Assembly (NCBI GenBank): GCA_011049385.1
Contig: DSBX01000024.1
Span: forward strand, 1-7,640
Direction: 5' to 3'
From: Caldifarciminota bacterium
GTDB lineage: Bacteria; Hydrothermota; Tepidihabitantia; Tepidihabitantales; Tepidihabitantaceae
Length of the DNA stretch: 7,640 nt
Below are positions 1 to 7,000 of the stretch, one piece after another (the first letter of the stretch is position 1; every line of letters begins with the position of its first letter). A model generated the notes under the pieces. The model was not told the DNA's origin and did no database searches. It worked only from the letters and a program-made list of their open reading frames with translations. Position numbers and translations under genes: made by a program.

Positions 1-2
1 CC

Positions 3-454
3 GGGTTCGAGGCCGCGGACGTGGTGCAGGCGTTGTGGATGTTGCTGGCCCAGCTTGACGGCGGGCCGAGGGTGGAGGTTCAGTATCGGCGGAGCGTGCG
101 GCCGGAGGGGAACCCGGCGGCGAAGCGGGTGATGGGCGAGTGTTCGAGCCGTGCGATGCGGACTGGCGGGAAATCGGGCGCCTGCCCGGTTCCGGTCTGG
201 CGTTGCGGGCCGCGTTCCGGGAGTTTGACGCCGGGCGGCGGTTCGCGGTGCGGCCGGGCCGGCCGGGTCGGACCGCCTGCCGTTGCGGCGAGGTGATGCT
301 GGGCGTGCTGGAGCCGCCGGGCTGTCGGTTGTTCGGCCGGGCCTGCCGGCCGGAGACGCCGGTCGGGCCTTGTATGGTTTCGTCCGAGGGCGCGTGCGCG
401 GCGTGGTTCAAGTATGAGGATGTGCCCGCGGCGGCGCGGGAGGGGCGAGGGTGA
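3..454 (+). CDS. hypD: Hydrogenase maturation protein HypD, C-terminal part, frameshifted
   Basis: HypD is the iron-sulfur scaffold protein that, with HypC, holds the iron atom while its CN and CO ligands are added for the NiFe-hydrogenase active site in the cytoplasm. About 150 of the usual 360 or so residues are present; the N-terminus lies beyond the left edge. Bases 3-140 read in frame 3 and give GFEAADVVQALWMLL, then QYRRSVRPEGNPAAKRVMGE, both typical of HypD. The family continuation, VFEPCDADWREIG, is found only in frame 2 from base 140, so one base (probably a G of a GAG-GTG pair) is missing at 138-141. The frame-2 part carries the C-terminal cysteine region: CRCGEV at about 278, then GCRLFGRAC and GPCMVSSEGACAAWFKY. 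The stop (452-454) overlaps the hypE start, as expected for a hyp operon. A sequencing or assembly error is more likely than a true pseudogene, because the sequence on both sides is well conserved. Confidence 0.94.
138..141 (+). other. Probable single-base deletion (frameshift) in hypD
   Basis: The conserved HypD reading changes from frame 3 (ending VMGE) to frame 2 (beginning VFEPCD) exactly here. The sequence reads GAGTGTTC where GAGGTGTTC would keep one frame, so loss of one G from a GG pair explains it. Read on in frame 3, the product becomes arginine-, glycine- and serine-rich sequence unlike HypD and stops at 296. Confidence 0.85.
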
Positions 455-1503
455 GCCGGCGCGCGGACGGGTTCGAGGCGCCGGCGGTGCGCGGACTACC
501 GGACGGTGACCGGGTGGTGATGGGCCACGGCGCAGGCGGGCGGAAGATGCACCGGCTCATCCGGGAGTTGTTCCTGGCCGAGTTCGGCAACCCGGTGCTC
601 AATGCGCTGGGCGATGCGGCCGAGTTGGAGCCGGGCCGGGGGCGGCCGGCGGTCTCGACCGATTCTTACGTGGTCCAGCCGCTGTTTTTCCCGGGCGGGG
701 ATATCGGCAAGCTTTCGGTCTGCGGCACGGTGAATGACCTGGCGATGGCCGGGGCGGTGCCGCGCTGGCTGACGGTGGGGTTCATCCTGCGCGAGGGGCT
801 GAGCCTTGCCGCGCTTGGGCGCGTCTGCCGTTCGCTGGCCGCGACCGCGCGGGCGGCCGGCGTGCAGGTGGTGACCGGGGATACGAAGGTCATCGAGCGG
901 GGCGAGCAGGAGGAGATGTACGTGAACACGACCGGGGTCGGCGTCATCCCGGCCCGGCTCCGGCTCGGCCCGGCGCGGGTGCGGCCGGGCGACGCGCTGG
1001 TCGTGAACGGCCCGCTGGGCGAGCACGAGGCGGCGATCGCGGTGGCGCGGGGCGGCTACCGGTTCCGTGCCCGGGTCAAGAGCGACTGCGCGGCCCTGCC
1101 CCGCCTGTGCGAGGGACTGGTCCGGGCCGGGGGTGTGCGGATGATGCGCGACCCGACCCGGGGCGGGTTCGCGACGACGCTGAACGAGCTGGCCGAGGCG
1201 ACCGGGCTGGGCTTCATCGTCGAGGAGAAGCTGGTGCCGGTTTCGCGGACGGTGGCCGGGGTCGCCGCCCTGCTGGGGCTTGACCCGCTCTATATGGCGA
1301 ACGAGGGTAAGGTGATTGCGGTCTGCTGTCCGCGCCGGGCGGACGGGCTGGTGGCCGCGGCGCGGCGGTTTGCGACCGGCCGGCAGGCGCGCCGGGTGGG
1401 CACGGTCGTGCGCGAGCCGGCCGGGGTCTGGCTCAGGACCCGGCTGGGTTCCCTGCGGCGGTTGATCATGCTCGAGGGCGAGCAGTTGCCGAGGATATGC
1501 TGA
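451..1503 (+). CDS. hypE: Hydrogenase expression/formation protein HypE
   Basis: HypE dehydrates a thiocarboxamide on its own C-terminal cysteine, using ATP, to a thiocyanate, which supplies the CN ligands of the NiFe-hydrogenase iron centre. HypF supplies the carbamoyl group and the HypC-HypD complex receives the cyanide. The 350-residue product has the usual length. Visible motifs are HGAGGRKMHRLI (residues 26-37), STDSYVVQPLFFPGGDIGKL (69-88), VCGTVNDLAMAGAVP (90-104), DPTRGGFATTLNE (234-246), NEGKVI (284-289) and the diagnostic C-terminus PRIC (347-350), whose last Cys is the modified residue. The start is GTG at 451, which overlaps the hypD stop (GTGA) and has a GGGAGG ribosome binding site about 7 bases upstream. 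An internal ATG at 520 would leave almost nothing before the HGAGG motif. One oddity is GPLGEHEAA at 187-195, where the family commonly has a GDHG-type motif. Identity is essentially certain. Confidence 0.97.
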   Translation: MSRRADGFEAPAVRGLPDGDRVVMGHGAGGRKMHRLIRELFLAEFGNPVLNALGDAAELEPGRGRPAVSTDSYVVQPLFFPGGDIGKLSVCGTVNDLAMAGAVPRWLTVGFILREGLSLAALGRVCRSLAATARAAGVQVVTGDTKVIERGEQEEMYVNTTGVGVIPARLRLGPARVRPGDALVVNGPLGEHEAAIAVARGGYRFRARVKSDCAALPRLCEGLVRAGGVRMMRDPTRGGFATTLNELAEATGLGFIVEEKLVPVSRTVAGVAALLGLDPLYMANEGKVIAVCCPRRADGLVAAARRFATGRQARRVGTVVREPAGVWLRTRLGSLRRLIMLEGEQLPRIC

Positions 1504-2585
1504 GCGGCCGGGGTCCGGAAGCGACCGGGCCCAAGGTCGCGCCTTTCGATCCGGCCGACGCGGGACTACGGGAGCATTTCGAGGTCAGCGGGTTGCAGGA
1601 TAACGTTCTCTTCGGCCGGTTGCGCGAGCCGGTGCGCGGGAGCATCGCGGCCCTGCGCCGCTGGTTCGCCGAGCGCGGCCTCGTGGCCTGGGTCAGCCCG
1701 GAGGAAGAGGGACACAGCATCGTCGTTCGGCCCGTGCCCCGGCTCGCGCCGCCCCGGCGCTGGGTGAACCTGCTGTTGTTCGCGCTGACGGTGCTCACGA
1801 CCCTGTTCGTGGGCGCGTTTCAGATGGGGCGCAACCCGATTGCCGCGCCGCTGGAGATTGTCTACGGCTTTCCTTTTTCGCTCAGCATCCTGCTCATCCT
1901 GGGCAGTCACGAGCTCGGGCACTACCTGGTCGCGCGGCGGCTGGGCGTGGACGCGACCCTGCCTTACTTCCTGCCCGTGCCGCACCCGATGACCGGCACG
2001 ATGGGCGCGTTCATCAAGATGCGCTCGCCGGTGCCGGACAAGGGCGCGCTGGTGCGGGTGGGCATCGCCGGGCCGCTGGTCGGTTTCCTGGTCGCGGTGC
2101 CGGTGACGGTGGTCGGCCTCGCGCTGAGCCGGGTGGTCGAGGCCGGGCCGGAGATGGCCGGTATCAGCCTGGGCAGTTCGTTGGTCTTCCGCCTGCTGTC
2201 GTGGTTGAGGTTCGGCAGTCTGCCCGAGGGGCAGGATGTGATGTTGCACCCGGTCGCGTTCGCGGGCTGGCTCGGGTTCTTCGTGACCGCGCTCAACCTC
2301 CTGCCCGCGGGCCAACTCGATGGCGGGCACATCGTCTACGCGATTGCCGGGCGGTTCCGGAAGGCGCTGGGCTGGGTGGTAATCGGCGCGCTCCTGCTCC
2401 TGGGCCGGTTCTGGCTGGGCTGGCCGTTCTGGGCGGTGCTGATTGCGCTTTTCGGCCTGCGCCATCCCCGGCCGCTGGATACGGTCTCGCCGCTGACCGC
2501 GCTCGACAAGTGGCTGGCCGTGGTCGCGCTCGTCCTGCTCGTGCTGACCTTCATGCCCGCGCCGTTCGGGGCGGTGCGAATCTGA
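1497..2585 (+). CDS. Site-2 protease family (M50) zinc metalloprotease, EGY-like
   Basis: This is an integral membrane zinc protease of the S2P/M50 family, which cuts substrates within or near the membrane. The 362-residue product starts with about 85 soluble residues, as in EGY-type members. Hydrophobic segments lie at about 90-108, 126-147, 185-212, 252-270, 290-320 and 337-354. The zinc site is SHELGHY, with H138 and H142 as ligands and E139 as the catalytic base. The third ligand is D275 in LNLLPAGQLDGGH (266-278), and GNPIAAPLEI-like sequence (111-121) precedes the first motif. No PDZ domain is apparent. The ATG at 1497 overlaps the hypE stop by 7 bases (ATGCTGA); a GAGG sits only 2 bases before it, so translation probably depends on coupling to hypE. 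No better start lies nearby. The substrate is unknown. It is not the hydrogenase large-subunit maturation endopeptidase (HyaD/HybD type), which is a soluble and unrelated family. Confidence 0.93.
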   Translation: MLSGRGPEATGPKVAPFDPADAGLREHFEVSGLQDNVLFGRLREPVRGSIAALRRWFAERGLVAWVSPEEEGHSIVVRPVPRLAPPRRWVNLLLFALTVLTTLFVGAFQMGRNPIAAPLEIVYGFPFSLSILLILGSHELGHYLVARRLGVDATLPYFLPVPHPMTGTMGAFIKMRSPVPDKGALVRVGIAGPLVGFLVAVPVTVVGLALSRVVEAGPEMAGISLGSSLVFRLLSWLRFGSLPEGQDVMLHPVAFAGWLGFFVTALNLLPAGQLDGGHIVYAIAGRFRKALGWVVIGALLLLGRFWLGWPFWAVLIALFGLRHPRPLDTVSPLTALDKWLAVVALVLLVLTFMPAPFGAVRI

Positions 2586-2601
2586 GCCTGCCGGCGGAGG
2601 C

Positions 2602-2631
2602 TTGACTTTCCGTCGGATTGGTGGCTAAATA
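2602..2631 (+). promoter_or_regulatory. Probable sigma-70-type promoter for the PKD-domain gene
   Basis: A TTGACT box at 2602-2607 (5 of 6 to the -35 consensus) is followed after 17 bases by CTAAAT at 2625-2630, a weaker -10 box. The 82-base gap is clearly richer in A and T than the genes around it. The position, about 40 bases before a strong ribosome binding site, fits a start of transcription near 2637-2640. No operator or terminator for the upstream hyp operon is evident in the gap. Confidence 0.6.
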
Positions 2632-2655
2632 GTCCGGTGTCCTTCAAACGTCAAT

Positions 2656-2661
2656 AAGGAG
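2656..2661 (+). promoter_or_regulatory. Ribosome binding site AAGGAG deciding the start at 2671
   Basis: AAGGAG lies 9 bases before the ATG at 2671 and 6 bases before an adjacent in-frame GTG at 2668. The spacing permits either start. ATG is preferred because it is the stronger codon and gives a normal signal peptide starting Met-Lys. Confidence 0.7.
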
Positions 2662-2670
2662 TTTCTCGTG

Positions 2671-4062
2671 ATGAAATCAACGATAACGCTGGTCGGCCTG
2701 GCGCTGGCCGCGACGGTCTTCGTCGGCGCGGTGTGCGACGGCCGGATGCCGCCCGGGGTGCCGGTGGTCGAAGGCCCGTCCGCTTCGCCGGTGCTCGATA
2801 CCCTGACTTTCCGGGTGATGGCCGAGGACCCGGCAGGGGAAGACGTCCAGTACAAGCTGGATTATGGCGACGGTTCGCCGGTCGAGTGGACCGTGGCCGG
2901 CTACCCGAGCGGACTGCGGGTATCGTTCAAGCACGCGTTCGCCGAAGCCGGCAGTTTCCAGGTCCGGGCGATGGCCCGGAACGAGGCGGGGCTGGAGTCG
3001 GACTGGTCCGAGGCGCACCCGGTCTCGGTCGAACTGTGGGACCCGGCCGTGCCGCCGCCCCCGGACGGCCCGACGACCTGCACCACCGGGGTGACGTACT
3101 TCTTCTCGGCCACGACCACGCATCCCCGGGGCGACAGCCTCTGGTTCCAGTTCGACTGGGGCGACACGGTCGGCAATTGGAGCGGCCCGGTGCCGAGCGG
3201 CTCTTCCTACACCGGCGTGCGGTCGTGGAGCGAGGCCGGTAGTTACCCGGTCCGGGTCCGCGCCCGCGACGCCGACGAGCGGACTTCGGGCTGGTCCGAA
3301 CCGCTGGCGGTTACCGTCATCAAGCCCTCGGGCGGTCCGCCCACCGGGTTCAGGCTCGCGGCGGCGGGGAGCGGGCTGACCGTCCAGCTCTCGTGGACCC
3401 GGCCGGCGGCCGGCACGCCGGCCGAGTACGTCGTGCTCTTCCGGGAAGGGGCGGAGTTCAGTGTCGTCGCCCGGCCGACCCAGGCGTTCTACGTGCACGA
3501 CCCGGGCGGGAAGACCGGCGATTATCTCGTCGCCGCGCGGTTCGACACCACCCTCTATTACGCGGGCGACACGCTCAACACCCGGCCGGTTCACAGCCCG
3601 GAGATGACCATCTACGAGTTGAACGGGGCGGGCAACCAGGGCTACGGCTGGAGCGTCGCCACCGGCGCCGCTTCCGCACACGATATGGGTGACGCCGCCA
3701 ACGCGCCGCTCGTGGACCTGTTCTGCACCGACTTCGCGGTCGGTCACGGCGGGGCGATTTACACGGTGGTGAGCCCGACCTACGGCCCGACCGACCCCGG
3801 CGGCGGCGTGCCGCCCGGCGACTGGCGCGAGAGCTGGTTCGCCCACGTCACCGGCGGAGAGCACGACCCGTTGCCGGCCTACGCCGGCCCGCCCTATCGC
3901 CAGGACGCGGATATCGGCAATCTCCCGATGCGGCTGGCGGTGTACACCGCGGAACGGCACTACGCGCTCCTGCGGGTGAACGCGGTGGACAACAGCACCG
4001 GCACGGTGCGGCTGGAGAGCTGGTTCCAGCCCGTGTCCGGTCTTCGGCTCATCGCGCACTGA
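2671..4062 (+). CDS. Secreted protein with two PKD-like domains, an FN3-like domain and an unknown C-terminal module
   Basis: The 463-residue product begins with a signal peptide (MKSTITLVGLALAATVFVGA, cleavage near residue 20), so it is exported. C22 follows Gly-Ala-Val, a poor lipobox, so lipidation is doubtful. Two PKD-like domains follow. The first (about 28-121) has YKLDYGDGSP and a KHAFAEAGSFQVRAMARN strand pattern; the second (about 124-217) has FQFDWGDTVGNWS and RSWSEAGSYPVRVRARDAD. An FN3-like domain (about 223-310) has LTVQLSWTRP and EYVVLFREG. The last 150 residues (about 311-463) match nothing I recognise. PKD and FN3 domains are beta-sandwich spacer or binding modules of extracellular proteins, so a surface or adhesive role is a reasonable inference; no catalytic motif is visible. 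There is no glycine-rich or Por-type sorting tail. The gene has its own promoter and runs convergently into the propeller lipoprotein gene 18 bases away. An alternative GTG start at 2668 adds one residue. Confidence 0.87.
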   Translation: MKSTITLVGLALAATVFVGAVCDGRMPPGVPVVEGPSASPVLDTLTFRVMAEDPAGEDVQYKLDYGDGSPVEWTVAGYPSGLRVSFKHAFAEAGSFQVRAMARNEAGLESDWSEAHPVSVELWDPAVPPPPDGPTTCTTGVTYFFSATTTHPRGDSLWFQFDWGDTVGNWSGPVPSGSSYTGVRSWSEAGSYPVRVRARDADERTSGWSEPLAVTVIKPSGGPPTGFRLAAAGSGLTVQLSWTRPAAGTPAEYVVLFREGAEFSVVARPTQAFYVHDPGGKTGDYLVAARFDTTLYYAGDTLNTRPVHSPEMTIYELNGAGNQGYGWSVATGAASAHDMGDAANAPLVDLFCTDFAVGHGGAIYTVVSPTYGPTDPGGGVPPGDWRESWFAHVTGGEHDPLPAYAGPPYRQDADIGNLPMRLAVYTAERHYALLRVNAVDNSTGTVRLESWFQPVSGLRLIAH

Positions 4063-4082
4063 GCCGGGCCGGCGGCCGGGCT
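4062..4082. terminator. Imperfect GC-rich hairpin between convergent genes
   Basis: AGCCGGGCC (4062-4070) pairs with GGCCGGGCT (4074-4082) across a GGC loop: 9 pairs with one central G-G mismatch. It spans the gap between two convergent stop codons and could act in both directions. Neither strand has a T-tract after it, and hairpins arise easily in sequence this GC-rich, so a terminator function is only a possibility. Confidence 0.3.
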
Positions 4083-7000
4083 ACTCGTGGCCGATGACCG
4101 TGACCGTGCCGTCGGCGTAGTCCGCGGTGTAGACCCTGCTGCCGGTGTGGTCGGCCGCGACCGCGGCGGGCTCGCCGCCCACGCTCAGGAGCTTCTGCCG
4201 GCTGTCCGAAGAACCGTTGATGATGGCGAGCTGGGCACTGCCCCGGCACGGCACGTAGGCCATGTTCGAGCTTCCCAGCCATCGGACCGCGCAGGGCTGT
4301 GAGCCGGTGCCGATGACCGCGACGACCTGCCGGTCGGTGGTCCGGATGACCGAGACACTGCCCGCATCCTCGTTGGCGACGTAGACCTTGTTGCCGGTCG
4401 AGTTCCAGCCGACTGCGGCGGGCTTGGCGCCGACCGCGACGTGCTGGATGACGGTATTGGTGGCGCCGTCCATCACCGTCACCGAGTTCGAGGCCGAGCC
4501 GGAGTTGGCGACGTAGATGTGGTTCTGGTCTTCGACGACCGCGACGGCGGCCGGTGACCAGCCGACGCCGACGGAGTCAACCACGGCATTGGTCTCCCCG
4601 TCTATCACCGTTACCGAATTGCTCGAGAAGCAGGCGACGTAGACCCGGTTGTTGACCGGGTTCCAGGCCAGCGCTCGCGGCCGCTGGCCGGTGGTCACGG
4701 TCGCAAGCACACTGTCGCCGGCCGCGTCAATGACCGTGACCGAGTTCGCGCCGGAGCCGTAGTTGGCGACGTAGACCTTGCCGCTGACCGGGTTCAGGCA
4801 GACGTCGCGCGGGGCGGCGCCGGTCGGGACCGTCGCGACCACCGAGTTGCCGGCACCGTCTATCACCGTGACACTGCGACTGCCCTCGTTGACGCAGTAG
4901 ACCTTGTTGTGGAGCGAGTCCCAGGCCAGGGCCGCGGGCGCACTGGCGACCGGCACCGTGGCGATGACACTGTTGGTGGCGCCGTCAATGACCGAGACCG
5001 TCCCGGAGTTGCGGTTCGCGACGTAGAGCCGGCTGTTGGTCGCGTTCCAGGCCAGCGCGGTCGGCCGGTCGCCGACGGTGACGGTGGTGAGGACCGAGTC
5101 CGGGTAGGGCGGCCCGGTAATCCGGAAGCGGTTGGAGACGCCTTCGGCCCGCCGACCCGTGCACCAGGCCTGGATGCCGATTCGGGCCTCGTCCGTGACC
5201 GTGCCGGGGACGGTCCAGCGGTAGCGGCCCGGCTGGGTGGTGACGCCCTGCCTGAGCCAGGTCGTGCCGTCGTTGGTGGACAGGAGGATGACGGTCGAGT
5301 CCATGCCGTCGGTGCCGCCGTTCCAGGTGATGGTCTGCTCCGAGCCGACTTCCCAGCGTTCGCCGCCGGCGGGCGACGTCACCACCGGCGGGACCGGGGT
5401 GAGCGTGTCGTAAATGGTGAACTCGGGGCTCGTGCCGGTTGTCGGGTTGCCGTGCCGCCAGGCCCGGATCTCGACCTGGGCATCGGTCGTCGGCGGGCCC
5501 GGCACCAGCCAGAGGTAGCTGTTGCCCTGCACCGCGGCCTGGCGTTGCCATTGGCCGCCGGGCGTGGGTCGGAAGTAGACAAGCACGGAGTCCGGTTCGG
5601 TCGGACCGCCTTCCCAGCGTACCGTCTCGTAGGACAGCATGCGCCAGCGGGTCGTGTCGAGCGGGGCCAGCACCACGACCGGGGCGATCGGCGAGCGGAT
5701 TTCGAAGCGTCCGCTTGTCCCGGAGGCGTGGTCGTCGCCGATGTGGGCCCGGACGCGCACGTACGCGGACTCGCTCGCCGGTTCGGGGACGGTCCATTCG
5801 AAGCGGCCGGTTTCGGTGGCCCGGCCCTGGCGCGACCAGGTTCTGCCGTTGTCCCGGGAGTAATGAATGACGGTGGAGTCAATGATGCCGGTGCCGCCGG
5901 TCCAGCGGATGGTTTCGACCGAGCCGGCCTCCCAGACTTCGCCGCTGGCCGGCGCGGTGACGTTGACCGGGGTCGGGAGGTCGTAGGCGATGAAGCGGGC
6001 GCTCGATGCTTCCTCGACCGCTTCCCCGACGTGGAAGCGGAGACGAATCATCGCGTTGCGGGTCGCCGGGCCGGTCACGGTCCAGTCGTACTGGCCGGGC
6101 AGTTCGGCCCGGCCCAGGCGGTTCCAGTTCGCGCCCGAATCGGCCGAATGGAAAAGCACCGTCGAATCGGGTGACAAGGAGTGCAGGGGCGAGCGGCCGG
6201 GCGTGGTCTTGACGAACGGGCCGGCCTCGGCAACGCCTTTGCGTGCGGCCGGGCCGGGATGGGGTGTCGCCTGAGCGAAGGTGCCGCCGGACCAGCTCAG
6301 CCGCCGGAGCGTGCCGATGCGCCAGCGCTCGCCGCCGGCCGGCGATGAGAACAAGGGCCGTTCCATCGTCACGAACCGCCAGGCCGGGCCGGAGGTCTCG
6401 GCCCCGTCCTGGTCCCGCGCCACCACCTGCCAGTTGTAGGTCGTGTTGTAGCCGAGTCCGGCGACGGTCAACTGGGTCTGGACAAGTCCGGTTGCGTAGA
6501 GCGGCGGCGGAGTGGTGATGCCGAGGTAGACGTCGTAGTAGACGCTGTCGCCCGGGTTCGGGTCGCCTCCCTGCCAGGCGAGGGTGAGCGAGGAGGGCTG
6601 GCCCGATGCGTCGTTCGCCGGCCGCGGGCCGGATGGAACGTGCGGCTTGAGGTTCGGGTTGGTCGCAAAGCTCCAGACCGGGCCGGCGGTCGTGTCGCCC
6701 CGGGAGTCGCGGGCGATGATGCGCCAGTGATAGGTGACACCGATGCCGAGATTGCCGCAGGGCCATTGCGGGAAAAAATGGCCGGCTTCGACCAGCGGGG
6801 GAGGGTCTGCAGTTCCGAAGTGAACGTCATAGGTGAGGAGGGAATCGCCGAAGGCCGAGTCCGGGTCCGAGCAGGTCCAGGTCAGGGTCACGCCGACGGT
6901 GTCCTGCCGGTTGGCACCGTCGGGCGGGTTGGGGTTCGCGGGCACGTCGGGCGGGCGGTTGTTGGCCGGGTCGAAGGGATTGTCGAAACCGCGGCAGGCG

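Noticed and set aside
141..296. Continuation of the first hypD frame as a separate small gene ending at 296
   Set aside because: After base 141 this frame loses all similarity to HypD and becomes Arg-, Gly- and Ser-rich, while frame 2 picks up the HypD sequence. It is the out-of-frame tail caused by the frameshift.
1566..2465. A - strand open frame of about 299 codons opposite the site-2 protease
   Set aside because: It is Gln-, Arg- and His-rich composition typical of a shadow frame. The + strand has the HELGH and LDGGH zinc motifs.
2677..4059. A long open frame of about 460 codons on the - strand opposite the PKD gene
   Set aside because: Its translation is rich in Arg, Gly, His and Pro with no recognisable domain. 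It is the expected shadow of a GC-rich gene, whereas the + strand frame has a signal peptide, domains, promoter and ribosome binding site.
4084..5091. The regularly spaced repeats as a CRISPR array
   Set aside because: The units are degenerate, about 126 bases long, keep one reading frame and translate into propeller blades. There are no identical short repeats separated by unique spacers.
4909..6174. A + strand open frame of about 421 codons opposite the propeller lipoprotein gene
   Set aside because: It has low-complexity Gly-, Arg-, Asp- and Val-rich sequence with no motif. The opposite strand carries clear tandem domains through the same stretch.
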